NCBI GenBank assembly: GCA_016584495.1
Contig: WAID01000003.1
Span: forward strand, 5,164,501-5,228,500
Source of the DNA: Celoporthe dispersa
Lineage: Eukaryota; Ascomycota; Sordariomycetes; Diaporthales; Cryphonectriaceae
Reading direction: 5' to 3'
DNA length: 64,000 nucleotides
In this document: positions 22,451-34,410 of the stretch, in pieces
Layout: every line of letters starts with the position of its first letter
How positions within the stretch are numbered: the stretch's first letter is position 1
The notes under the pieces: model-generated
Seen by the model: only the letters and a program-made list of their open reading frames with translations
Database searches by the model: none
What the model was told of the DNA's origin: nothing
Program-made: the position numbers and the translations under genes

Positions 22451-25400
22451 ATGTCAGCGGCTCCATCCCGGCTCGATACTAAACCCCTCCCTGCTCACCT
22501 GCACCTGGATCTATATGAGAGTCTTGTCGCGCCCGGCCACGACCTGACGGCACAGGACACCCTCCGTGTCGAGCACACCAGCGACCTCTTTGGCGCAGAC
22601 TCTCTCCCGCCGCACAGCCACCTGGCCACCCCTCATTTTGCTGACGGGTTCGACGACTTTCCGTACCGACAACCCGGCCTCCCGCCAGACCAGTCGTCGT
22701 CACTCGGCCCCCTCAGCGGGGAACATGCCCCAGGGTTGTTCGCCAGCCCAGAGCAGCAGCAGCAGCAGCAGCAGCAGCCCATGCCGCCGTCAGGGCCGGA
22801 CCTCGAGCCGCCGCCCGCCCAGTCGATCACGGTACGCATGCCTGGCGCAGGAGGGACCGGCTCGTCGCCAGCACGGTCGAGCATGGAGGGCTCAGACGAC
22901 GACAGCCCGGGAGGGCACGCCCAGGGGAGCCGCTTCGGCGGCCCCCTTGTCGGACGAGTTCGGCCTGCACCTCGAGCCCGGTGACGGGACCGACCTGGGC
23001 GGCAAGCCCAGGGAGGACAAGGCTGACTCCGCCCCGGCATGGAGTGAGCTGAAGACCAAGGCCGGCAAGGAGCGCAAGAGGCTTCCCCTGGCCTGCACCG
23101 CGTGCAGGAGGAAGAAGGTCCGCTGCTCGGGCGAGAAGCCCGCCTGCAAGCACTGCACGCGCGGCAGGGTACCCTGCGTCTACAAGCACTCGACGCGCAA
23201 GGCCGCCCCCCGGACCGACTACATGGCCATGCTGGACAAGCGCCTGAAGAGGATGGAGGAGCGCATCATCAAGGCCGTCCCGAGGAGCGAGCAGGAGGGC
23301 ATCGCATCGTCCGTTCCCCGCGCGAACGTCAGGCCTGCCATCCCTGGGACCTCGAATTCCGGCAAGGGGGCCGAAGAAGCGCGGCGCGGATGAGACCCTC
23401 GCCGGCCCCGATCTGGATTCGTGGGCAAAGACACCAAAGAAACAGAGCCTCGGGGGCCCTGCCGACCCCAGCCTGATGCTGACGGTCCACGAGAGCGAGG
23501 AGACGAGGCTGCTGCAGGAGGGCCTGGGCGCCCTGCCCTCGAGAGAGATCCAGGAGCACCTCGCCGACGTGTTCTTTGACCACGTCTACGGCCAGGCCTA
23601 TCACATCCTCCACAAGCCAAGTTTTATGAGGAAGCTCAGGTGAGCCGCTCGCTTCCCCCACCCCCCCCACCAACTTTGATAAGACGCCCGCCGGGGCCGC
23701 TGGGGCCGCAGGCGAAGCTAACATGTCTCCAGAGCCGGCGCGCTGCCACCCGTGCTCATCCTCTCTGTCTGCGCGATAGCCGCCAGGTTCTCCAACCACC
23801 CGGAGCTGACAGGCAAGAAGAGGCCGGAGTACCTCCGGGGCGAGGAGTGGGCGTCGACGGCCCGCGACATCGTCAACAAGCGATACGACTGGTCCAACAT
23901 CACCATCCTGATATGCCTCCTCATACTCGGGCTGCACGAGTTTGCGACCTGCCAGGGCGCCCGGAGCTGGGCCCTGGGCGGACAGGCCATACGGATGGCG
24001 TTCGCGCTGCAGCTGCACAAGGATCTCGACCACGACCCTGCCAGGCCCGGCGTGCCCCTCAGCTTCGTGGACCGGGAGATCCGGCGCAGGGCCATGTGGG
24101 CGTGCTTCCTGATGGACCGGTTCCACTCGTCGGGAAGGGACCGGCCGAGCTTCATAAAGGAAGAGATGCTCCGGATCCCCCTGCCCGTGAAAGAGAAGAA
24201 CTTCCAGCTCGACATGCCTGCGCTGACCGAGAACCTGCAGGGCGAAGTCCCGGGCGCCGCCGGGGCCGAGGACGGGGCCGAGGCGTCGAGCGCCAGGGAC
24301 AATATGGGGGTGGCTGCGCACCTCATCCGGGCCATATCCATCTGGGGCCGCATGATCAGTCATATGAACCAGGGCGGCAAGGACCAGGACGTCAAGTCGC
24401 TGTGGGATCCCGACTCGGAATATATGAGACTGGCCAGCGAGGCCGAGGAGATGGCCACCTCGCTGCCGGAGTCCCTGGTCTACAGCTCGGCCAACCTGCA
24501 CGTGCACGACACGGAGGCGCTGGCGAACCAGTTCATCCTCCTCCACATCGCCATACAGCAGAATATCCTGTTCCTCAACCGGTTCGCGACGTCACCGGGC
24601 AGCGCCAACACCGCCGAGGTCCCACCTACGCCATTCGTCATCAGCGCTGGCAAGAAGGCCTACAGGGCAGCCGACCGGATCTCCGAGATCCTCAAGGACT
24701 CCGAGCCCTACTTCGTCACCGCCCCCTTTGTCGGCTACTGTGCCTTCCTCTCGAGCACCGTCCACGTCATTGGCTCCTATACGAACAACTCGACGATCCA
24801 GGCCAACTCGAGGCACAACCTCGGCATCAACATCAACTTTCTCTCCCGCATGAAGCGCTACTGGGGCATGTTCAGCTACCTGATCGACAGCCTGCGGGAC
24901 CAGTTCCGCAACTGCGCCGACGGGGCTGTGCGCGGGAACCCGACAGGCGGGAGCTCGCCCTCGACCACCCCGATCTTCCAGTACGGCGACTGGTTCGACC
25001 GCTACCCGCACGGCGTGTCACAGTCCGACTTCGCTGACCCGGCCATCCATAAGAAGAAGGAGGAGGGCGAGGACGCGGCCCTCGAGCAGAAGTCCGAGCT
25101 GCGCACGGTTGAGGAATACATCACGGAGTTCCCGCCCCCTCAGAGCCGAGATGGCTCGGCCCGGTCGAGATCAATATCGGGCAAGACGAAAGCGCCTGCT
25201 GGCAAGCGCGGCAGCATCCACGCGCGCGGGCGCGAACACCGCGGCAGCAGGCACCAGCTCGACCCGCTCCTGACAGATGCCACAGCGGCGGCGGCGGCTG
25301 CGGCGGCGGCACAGCTGGCCGGGCTCCAGCAGCAGCAGAGCCCGTTCATGGGCGGCGTCACGGCGGCCGGGCCCAGCGTCACGATGGCTGGCGCAGGCAG

Positions 25401-25956
25401 CGCCTCGCCCAGCATAAGGGACCTGCTGGCCAACCTCCCGCAGTCTGGAGCATACGCCGCAGCCCTCTCCCCCATCTCCCCTCTGAACATCGGACACGGG
25501 CAGTTTGGCGGCCAGCAGCACTACGCACACGGCCTGAGCGCGCAGGACCTGCTCAACAGCATGCAGCTCGCCATGCCCGGCGGGATGGCGCGGCAGTCCA
25601 TGTTAGGCATAGGGACCTACAACGTGGGCGCCAGCATAGATGCGACCGCGGCGGCGGCGATGATGGAAGGTCTCCCGGAGTGGAACGGGGCCGAGAACAG
25701 CGCCGGCGGTGCAAGAGAGGATAGTCACGGCTCTGCGTCAGCTGCCGCCGGGGCCGGCGCGGACGGTGGACCTCATAACCCCTCGCAGCCATCGGTCTGG
25801 GGTCACAGCCATGACGCCAGCGCGGCGCCCTGGTTCATGGACTTTGAAGGGCCGAGCGTTCCCGACTTTAGCGGGCTGGGGGGCGTCGATGCATACGGGA
25901 GCCTGTTTGGCACCGGGAGCGGGGCTGGACGGGGTGGGTTAAACGGCGGTCATTAG
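22451..25956 (+). CDS. Zn2Cys6 fungal transcription factor with Fungal_trans domain (two frame breaks)
   Basis: Exons 22451-23639 and 23733-25956 flank a 93-bp intron (GTGAGC donor, CTAAC branch site). The DNA-binding zinc cluster, CTACRRKKVRCSGEKPACKH and on to VPC (23094-23177), has spacing C-x2-C-x6-C-x6-C-x2-C-x6-C. A linker region containing MLDKRLKRMEERI follows and may dimerise. Exon 2 carries the regulatory domain seen in fungal activators (VLILSVCAIAARFS; WALGGQAIRMAFALQLHKDL; MWACFLMDRFHSSGRDRPS). The N-terminus has a polyGln run and the C-terminus is Ala/Gly/Gln-rich. As written, the frame breaks at the C run 22942-22946 and again at the G run 23366-23370, each fitting one extra base. 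With both corrected the product is about 1,136 residues. The target genes are unknown and I do not assign a named factor. Confidence 0.82.
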
Positions 25957-26474
25957 GAGATGACGTTGGAGAGGAAGACGAGACTCTCGAGGCAGAGCAA
26001 AGGAGCGTACCTCATCTGTGACCACGGTACCAAAGGGTTTCTTACCGGACATGTACGTAGTTGATGCATTGAAGCGACGTGATGGGTGCGCCCTGGGACG
26101 GGGCCTGGAGTTCTCGGGGCAGTGGGAAAGAAAAAGGCGAACTGGTGATAAAGGGGGCTCGGAGTCAAGTCATGCATCTGGAAATATGGGTGGGAACACG
26201 GGCGCATGGCCACAAGAGATTGGATGGCCGTCTTGGATCTCTCTCTCTCTCTCTCTCTTTCTCTAGCTTAATTTCGTCGGCGTTTCGTTCCGTAGCTTAT
26301 CTTCCAAAACAAAGCCAAGAGAGAAAAAAAGACCAAAAAACAACAAGTGAGCTGTTACGATTCTTACACTTGAGATGTTGTAGGAGAAGACAAGGTGGCC
26401 GGGGGTTGGAAGCGAATATCATGATATCTCGAGAGGGCTACGAAGTGAGGAGGACACGAGCCTGGTATCTGGAA
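25957..26474. other. Convergent 3' spacer between the Zn2Cys6 factor and KRI1
   Basis: Both flanking genes end here, so the 518 bp hold their 3' untranslated regions and polyadenylation signals. A CT tract lies at about 26239-26264. No gene is seen. Confidence 0.6.
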
Positions 26475-27246
26475 TCACGCAGCGGCAGCAGCAGCCTTCT
26501 GCTTCCCCTTGGAGGACCTCTTCCTCTTCTTCTTGCCCTCCGCAGCCCCCCCGAGCTGGCCAGCCGCCCCGTCCGCCCCGTCCGCCGCCCCCTCGCCGCC
26601 TCCCACCCCGCCGAACCCAAACGTGGGGCCCGAGTGCTCAAACTCCCTACCAAAGACCTCACGCCGCCACTCCCGCAGCCGGGCCTTCTTGCCGAGCCGC
26701 TTCTTGTCCTTCTTCTTCTTCTCGGCGTCGCGCCACGTGGCCAGCTTCTTGAGGCCCGCGAACTCGTTGAGCGCGGCGTCCGAGGGCGCCAGCAGGATGT
26801 CGCGGGCCGTGAGCCCAAAGGACTGGGGGCTGGTCTCGCGGTAGCGGAAGCCTGCCGCCGCGGGGGCGGGGAGGACGAGGGCCCGGCGGCGTTCCCGCGG
26901 CGGGAGGCGGAGAGGGCGGTCGGGTCGTCGAGCTCCATGCGCGCGTCGACGAGGGCCTCGAGCCTGGAGCGCTCCTGGCGGGCGGCGCGCTTGGCGGCCT
27001 GGCGCTCGGCCTTGTGGTCCCTGGCTGTCTTGCGCTTCTTGGGCGGGCGCGACCCGTCCCCGTCTTCTCCCTCCTGCTCCTCGCCCTCGGCTCCCGAGTC
27101 GGACAGGCTGATCTCGGGCTTGTCCTCCTCGTCCTCGAAGTCGGGGATGATGTCCTTGATATCGATGTCGTCGTCCCACCTCGGCTTCTTGGGCTTCTTC
27201 TTCTTCTTCTGATGATCCGACCTGCCGCCGTCGCCATCGTCCTCGT

Positions 27247-27278
<32 letters not shown>

Positions 27279-28596
27279 CCGTCCGCCTCCGCGTAGTACT
27301 CCTCGCCGAACCGCCTGTTCATCTCCTCCTCCCACCGGTCGTTCTCCCAGGCGCCGTCGAGCAGCTGCACCCACTCGTCGTCCCTGAGCTCCTTGCCCCT
27401 GAGGCCGGCGGCCTTCCTGATCTTCCTGAGCTTCTCCTCGGCCTCCTCGACCTTGAGGCGCCTGAGCCTGGCGCGCTCCTCGTGCCGCAGCCTCTTCTCC
27501 TCGGCCTTCCTCTCCCTCTCCAGCTCGCGCTGGCGCTCTCCTGCCCTTGAGCTCCTCCCGCCTGACCGTGCGGGCCTCGACGACCTTGCGCGAGTACGAC
27601 ATGAGCACCTCGTTGCTCTTGGCCGGGTCCTCGAAGCGGAGGTTGTAGGCCGTCTCCCACTCGTCGGCGTCGTCGTCGCCCTCGCCCTCGTCCGACTCGA
27701 ACGCCTGCCACTTGTTCCCGCCGTCCCCTGCGGCCCATGCCCTCGACGCCATGAAGTTGGACAGGTACAGCTCGGGGTCCTTGTCGGCCAGGGACGGGTC
27801 CAGGTCCCTGGGCTTGATCCTCTCCTGCCGCGACGGGTGGACCGCCCCGCCCTCGGTCGTCCCGGCGGAGGGCTTCGCCCTGATGAACGCTTCCCCGTCG
27901 TCATCCTCGTTGTCGTCGTCGTCGTCTTCCGCCGCCGCCGCGGCGCTGATCTCGGCCAGGATGTCCTTTTTGAGGTCCGCCTGCTCCTGCACGAACGTCC
28001 TGGGGGCGGCCTCCTCCTCGTCGTCCGCGCCGGTATCGCCCGCCATGTAGCGCTCGCGGTGGTAGTCGTGCAGGAACATGGGCTTGGCCTTCTTCTCCCT
28101 GGACGCGGTGCTGTCGTCCTCGCCGTCTGCAGAGCGGAAGAACCTGGCCTCCTTGTCGTAGATCCTGGGGTCCTTGTTCTTGATGGCCTGGAGGGTGGCG
28201 GAGATCTCGGCGTCGAGCTCCTCGGTGGCCAGGAAACCCTCCTCGTCCTCCGTCTCGTCATCGGAGGAGTCCTCCTCGTCGTCATCGTCGTTGCCTCTGC
28301 CGTTGGTGGCTCGCGTCTTGTACTTCTCCTCCACTGTTGTCGTCGTCACCAGGTAGTCAGCCAGCAGCGCTGTGTCGCAGCGGGCGGGGGGAGGCGGGGA
28401 GGGGGCCGGAAAGAAGGGAGGAGAGAAACGTACGTCTGTGCATCTCTGCGCGTTTCTTGTTGTGCTCGAAGCGGCGCGCATACTCCTCATTGATCTTCAG
28501 GTCGGCAGCGCCCGAGCCTTGAACCTCCTTGCCGGCGCTGCTCGCGCTGTCGTCTGAGCCATCCTCGTCGAAGAGGTTCTTCTTCTTGTTGGCCAT
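26475..28596 (-). CDS. KRI1: Kri1 ribosome-biogenesis factor (two compensating frame breaks)
   Basis: Exons 28596-28434 and 28333-26475 flank a 100-bp intron (GTACGT donor, CTGAC branch site); the join reads KKRAEMHRLEEKYK, as in the family. Kri1 is a nucleolar partner of Krr1 needed for 18S rRNA maturation and the small subunit. The N-terminal Kri1-like region has acidic runs and RIYDKEARFF. The middle is charged and helical (GKELRDDEWVQLLDGAW; RRFGEEYYAE). The Kri1_C region includes YRETSPQSFGLTARDILLAP, followed by a Lys-rich tail. The reading frame shifts at 27544-27546 (one extra base in a GGG run on the coding strand) and shifts back near 26862-26866 (one missing base in a C run). Corrected length is 673 residues. 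An upstream in-frame ATG at 28617 would add seven residues. KRI1 is essential in yeast, so a true loss is unlikely. Confidence 0.88.
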
Positions 28597-29230
28597 CTCG
28601 GTCGGCCGCGTCCTCATGGAGTTCGTGCGCGTCGGCGCTACTGGATTCTGAAGGGGTCAGGATCACGGGGGACTACAGCACAGGAGGTATGGCAGGAGTG
28701 AACTGTGTGCAGAATGGAAATGTGGTGGTCTGGAAGGAAAGGTTCCAAGGCCCAAGGTTCTTTCTGGGTTGGGACTTTTTTTTTTTTTTTTTGCCCTCTC
28801 CCGTTCTGGCTGGGCAGGGATTAGCGGATAAGATAAGGATGTCTAGCCTAGCGAGGCGTTGCGTTGCAGGCGCCTCAGTGGGCCCAGACGTCAGACGCTG
28901 GGCCGGGCATAAGGCGTAAGACACAAACCTCCCCACCCCCCACCCAACACAGCCATCGTCCACCTTCTCTCCTTCGCATCAACCATCACCAATACCACAC
29001 AATCAACCTCAACAGCCACCGATACCGCGCCATCGATCTCAGTCCCTCCATCCAACCCCGCCGACGTCGAATACCTCGAGAAGCCCCCGAGACCTCCGAC
29101 GAGACGGGAAAAGTTCCAACAACAGCTCCGTCAGACAAGACCGCCACAACCCCCCCCTCCTCTCTCTTCCCATTGTCACGCCTGAATAAGTCACATCCAA
29201 GAAACAAGAAAGAAGAAGAAGAAGAAAACG
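28597..29230. promoter_or_regulatory. Divergent promoter between KRI1 and RAB5
   Basis: Start codons on either side face outward, so both promoters lie within these 634 bp. It holds a T run of about 18 at 28770-28791, a common nucleosome-excluding element in fungal promoters (inference), and a C/A-rich leader before RAB5. Confidence 0.6.
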
Positions 29231-29944
29231 ATGGCAGACTCCAACGCGCCCAAGCCCTCCAGCAGCGTCAAGCTCGTGCTCCTCGGCGAGGCAGCGGTGG
29301 GCAAGTCATCGCTCGTGCTGCGCTTCGTGAACAACGACTTCCAGGAGAACAAGGAGCCGACGATCGGGGCGGCGTTCCTGACACAAAAGTGCAGCCTGCC
29401 GACGCGCACCATCAAGTTTGAGATCTGGGACACGGCGGGCCAGGAGCGCTTCGCCTCGCTGGCGCCCATGTACTACCGCAACGCGCAGGCCGCCCTCGTC
29501 GTGTACGACCTCACCAAGCCCACCAGCCTCATCAAGGCCAAGCACTGGGTCGCCGAGCTGCAGCGCCAGGCGAGCCCGGGCATCGTGATCGCGCTGGTCG
29601 GGAACAAGCTGGACCTGACGAGCGCCTCCTCCGCCGGCGGGGACGATGATGCTGAAGGTGCGGCTGCCGGGGCGGACGACGGTGGCGACGCCAGGAAGGT
29701 CAGCACCGAGGAGGCCAAGACATATGCGGAGGAGGAAGGGCTGCTCTTCTTCGAGACGAGCGCGAAGACGGGGCACAACGTCACCGAGGTGTTCACGGCA
29801 ATCGCCAACGCGATCCCGGAGACGTCGCTCAAGAGCGCCAGGGGGGCCGGCGCCTCGAACGCCGTCAGCAGGGGCGGCGAGGAACAGAGGGTGAACCTGA
29901 GCGGCCCTCGGGACCAGGCCGGCAGGGAAGGCTGTGCCTGCTAG
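29231..29944 (+). CDS. rab5: Rab5-family GTPase (Ypt51/Vps21, RabA type)
   Basis: A single exon encodes 237 residues. Rab5 controls fusion and transport at early endosomes. All nucleotide-binding motifs are present: the P-loop GEAAVGKSS at 19-27, the switch I Thr in EPTIGAAF, WDTAGQERF at 66-74, the guanine-specificity motif NKLD at 125-128, and ETSAKTG at 175-181. An acidic Gly/Ala/Asp insert of about 25 residues lies at 131-155 between NKLD and the next helix. It is longer than in yeast or animal Rab5, but insertions here are known from filamentous-fungal Rab5 proteins. The protein ends in CAC, a CxC geranylgeranylation signal. It is divergent from KRI1. The frame is intact. Confidence 0.95.
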   Translation: MADSNAPKPSSSVKLVLLGEAAVGKSSLVLRFVNNDFQENKEPTIGAAFLTQKCSLPTRTIKFEIWDTAGQERFASLAPMYYRNAQAALVVYDLTKPTSLIKAKHWVAELQRQASPGIVIALVGNKLDLTSASSAGGDDDAEGAAAGADDGGDARKVSTEEAKTYAEEEGLLFFETSAKTGHNVTEVFTAIANAIPETSLKSARGAGASNAVSRGGEEQRVNLSGPRDQAGREGCAC

Positions 29945-31043
29945 GGCGGAGGGGCCGGAGAGGTCTGCCCGCCAGGACGAGAGGGCGGGTGGGTGCATGG
30001 GCTGCTGGTGAGGGAGGTCATGGTGGCGCTGAGGAGGCAGTACCCTGTACGATGATGATGACCAAGAGGACGACGGGACCAGGGGAACGGCCACACGAGA
30101 GAGGGCTGTGGGATCGGCCAGACAAGCATCTGCATTTTACTGTTGATTTCTGTTTCCTTCTCTTGTTTTTGGGAGTGATAGGTCTCAAGGGCAGGTCACT
30201 TGGGGTGGGAGAATAATATCTGTTCGAGGTTTATGTTGATCAGACAGCGAATCCTACTTTTCTCTTTGAAGGCATGACCTTTTCCCTCTCTCTCTCTCTC
30301 TTTCTTTTTTGCATTAGTATGGATGGAGAGTTTGTTTGTGCTGGAAGTGTAGTATTTGTTATCTCGAGGCGAAGGATACTTGCCTGTGGGAGGGAGGGAG
30401 CATAGATTCTTCATCCCAGGACATGTCGGGGTAGGATAGAACAGATACCTGCTGTCTAGATGATGCTGCAGAACACCTCTGGCCTGCTGCTACAGCCCTG
30501 ACCCATCCGGTAGGCTGCTGCGCCCTCCAGGAGAGCTACAGCTTGCTTGTTGATCATCTTGCTCCGGCCTCCAAACTCCACTGCACACAACGGCGGCTCT
30601 AACGGCTGGCTGATAAGGCGATAGTGAGGTGGTCCGTGCTTTTGCAGGTGGAAGAAGACCCTTGCCCCAAAGTAGGTCAGCGCGCAGAGAGACGAGCCCA
30701 GGGCCCACGGCTCGCGTCACCCAGGGCGAAAACGACAAGGACGCACTCCCAAAAAGTCAACCCTTCTCCCTCTCTCTTCTCTCAGCCACAAGACTGCGTC
30801 GCGCTGCCGTCCACCCATCAGCAGCAATTGAACCAGAGTGTCTCACAGATGGAGAAACACTTTCTGCAGGACTTATTTTACTTTTCTTCTTAAGAAGAAG
30901 GAGGAAGGCGACGGTCTGGCGCCCTCTTTTCCACCCCGCGCCGCAGTTTGTCAACTGCACATGCGAGCAGTCCTCCTCCTCCTCCCTCGTCCTCTCCCTC
31001 CTCTGCTCTCTTTCGTCCTGCTCCCCTCGCAGAGCCCGTCACC
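29945..31043. other. Spacer between RAB5 and the RING gene
   Basis: This 1.1-kb stretch holds the RAB5 3' region and the promoter and pyrimidine-rich leader (about 30960-31040) of the RING gene. A CT tract lies at about 30285-30302. No coding sequence is supported. Confidence 0.55.
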
Positions 31044-34000
31044 ATGGCAGCCAATTACGTGACGGTCACCTCTGCCCTGGCCGAGCTCATCAGGTATGCC
31101 AGTGACTCCCTCTTCTTCTCCCCCCCACCCCCATCCACCCTCCAAGCCGAGCTGCCTCTGAGCTGCTACTCGGCCACTGCCTGCTGACCTCTGACCTCTC
31201 TCTGCCCTCCCCAGCTCGCTGCCGCAGGACGAGGTACCCTTCAAGCTCCGCTGCGCCATCTGCAGCAAGCTGGCCGTCAACGCCTTCAAGACCCCCTGCT
31301 GTGAGCAGATGATCTGCGAGAACTGTACGTCCTCCATTCCCTCTCCTCCCTCTCCCGCTCCCGCTTCTCGCCTAGACTGACGGTTTCAAGGCAAATTGAC
31401 GCTGCCCTCCACCTGCCCCGTCTGCGAACATACCCCTGTCTCCGCCGACGACTGCAAGCCGAACAACAAGCTCCGCATGACGACGAGAGCCTTCCTCAAG
31501 ACTGCCGAGAAGAAACGAGACAGTTCACAGATTAAAGAAGCTACGCCCATGACCCCCATCACACCCGTCGACGCCCGGCCCAGCGTTCTCCCTGCGCCTC
31601 CCGAGAAGGCTCCTGCGGACGCCGCTCCTGCACAGGACGACGGACAGGCGGCCGAGATACAGGATGAACCCTCCGCTGGTCAGGACGCGGTCGCTACCGC
31701 GGCGGCGGAGGACCAGGAGGCATTGCTGCTGCCACCACTACCTGCCGAGGACGAGGTATGTGTCGCCGTGTAGACTGCTCCATGCGCCATTTACAGGATC
31801 CTAACGTCAGCAGCAGACCGCCACGGCTGGCGAGCAGGTCACCGGAGAAGCCGAGGACGAAGAGCAGCAGCTCGAGGTCCGCGGTGAGCAGAACGACGAG
31901 AGGGACAGTGCCGAGGCAGCGCCAGGGGGAGCCGAACGAGGGCGGCGAGATCGAGAATCTGGACGACCAACAGAAGCCTGCTGCTGGCTTTCCCAATGCA
32001 TTTGGCTTCAACGGCATGAACGGACAGTTTCCCAACATGAACCTGGGTGGAGGTGATTTCGGCCAGATGAACCAGATGCAGATGATGATGGCCATGCAGA
32101 ACGGGATGGCGCCCAATGGCTTCGGTTTCCCCATGATGGGTATGTTGCTCCATCCATCTACACCCGACCCTCTCTATCATCACCACAATCACCGTCGTCG
32201 TCGTTGTCGTCGTCGTCGTCATCACACACACACACACACACACAAACAAAGCTGACGGTTTTTCTCTTTCTTTCTTCTTCTTTTTCTTGTAGCAGGCATG
32301 CCCGGCATGAACATGGATCCCTCGATGATGAACATGTACCAGATGAACGGTGGCTTCAGTGCGCCAGGCATAGACATGAGCATGATGAACGGCGGCATGG
32401 GAGGGTTCAGTGGTGGTATTGGCACCGAAGAGAACTGGAGCGGACCACAATCATGGAATAACGGCCAGAATAATTACAATCATCCAAATGCTTCTGGCAT
32501 GGGTAACGGTGATTATGGAAATTTTAACTCTGGCTACCACACAGGATACAATCAAGGTAATTTTGGCCCGCACAATCAGTACAATGACTTCCGCGGCAGA
32601 GGAGGCTACTTTCGCGGCCGGGGTCGAGGCCGTGGTGCTGGTGGTTACGGCGGCAGCTTTGGCCGCGGCGGTTATGGATACGGACAGCAGGGCAATTACC
32701 AGGGCCAGAATTACATGAATCAGCAGCAGCAGCAGCAGCAGCATCAGCACCAGCAGCAGCAGCAGCACCGACAGCAGCAGCAGCAGCAGCACGTCTCCAA
32801 CATGATGGGCCTGGGCCCCTCCAACCCCTCCCAACCCTTCCAGAACGTATCACCACCTGTTGAAGCCGAGGCCGAGAAGAATGTGGACGAGTTTGGTCGC
32901 ACACTCCGCCCGCAGATGAGCGAGGAGGGTGGCGCACACCAGCAAGACGCAGAGCAGACTGGAGTCGGCGAGAACGTGACCGACAGCGTCAAGGCTGAGG
33001 GCGGTACCACCACCACCATCATCAACAACAACAACACCATTACGGATGGACAAGACGCAGCTGACGGTTCTAGTCAGCCGCTCTCTGCGATCGAGACAGT
33101 GCGGCCCGGTCCTGACGGTGATGTCTCCAGCGGTGGCCCTAACCCAGGCGACCCACGTATGAGGCACAACGGACCTCCAATGTTCGGCAGCCATCACCAG
33201 CGAGGAGGCAGCTTCGGAGGCATGCCACCCCCAGCAGCCGCCTCCCCTGCGCCTGATGTCCCCCTGAATGCACCCAAGGGCCCCAAGGCCATGCGAAATG
33301 GCCTGCCAAACACGAGCCTCAAGACCCTCCGAGCGCGAGGCTACCAGATCCCGGGCGACGAGATGAGCAGGGTCCAGAGCCCAGGTGTCCAGAGCGCAGC
33401 CGGCAGCATGGCCACACCACCACCGGCAGATGATGACCGCGACCGCCATAGGTCCAGGAGCGACTCCGTCGCGAGCACGACCAAGCGCCGAGGGCCAGCC
33501 GAACCGGACCACCGTGGCCGTGACCGCGAGCGTGACCCTGAGCAGACCACCAGCAGTCGCAGCCCAGCTGAACGGGACCGGAGCCACCGTGACCGGGATC
33601 GTGACCGTCGTGCCAGGGACCGCGAGGATTCCGCTGTCCAGTCGAGGTCGCAGAGCCGCAGCCGGGAGCGCAGGGAACGGAAGCGTAGGAGCCACCGCGA
33701 GGACGAGGATGCCCAGCGCGACTACGACAAGGACCGGCGGCACCGCCACCGCAGCAGTAAGAAGCATTACGACGACGACAACGATGACGACGACGAGCAG
33801 CAGCAGCAGCAGCAGCAGTCGAGAGACGATAAGCACGACGACCGGTCGAGATCTGCATCGCCTGCCGGGTCGCGCAAGCTGAGCCGGCGTAAGGATCGCC
33901 GTGACTCTGAGAAGCGGCGCGAGCGGGACAGGGACCGTGACCGGGACAGGGACCGGGATAGAGATCGTGACCGTGACCGTGACCGTGACCATAAGCGAGA

Positions 34001-34368
34001 CCGCGACCGCGACCGGGATGGCGAGGATGACCGTGACTCCAAGCGGAGATCGAGACACCGGGATCGTGATCGCGATCGCGACCACGAGCGCTCGGACCGG
34101 TCGGACCGCGACAGGGACCGCGAGGGCAAAGAACGAGAACGCAGGCGGGACAGGGATCGAGATCGCGACCGCGACCGCGAGCGCGACCGCGACCGAGATC
34201 GAGATCGAGACCGTGAGAGGCACCGCAGCAAGCACAGCACCGCAGAGCCGCCCACGCCGACGGAGCCCTCGTCCACGACGACCACGACCACAACAACAGA
34301 GGCCAAGGAGTTCAACCCGCCCACAGGGCCCAGAGGTGGCATCTCCAAGAACTTTTCCATCTTCAGCC

Positions 34369-34410
<42 letters not shown>

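Noticed and set aside
32850..34370. A 506-codon minus-strand open frame opposite the RING gene.
   Set aside because: It is the complement of the RD-repeat region, giving Val/Ala/Ile repeats; it is explained by the repeat.
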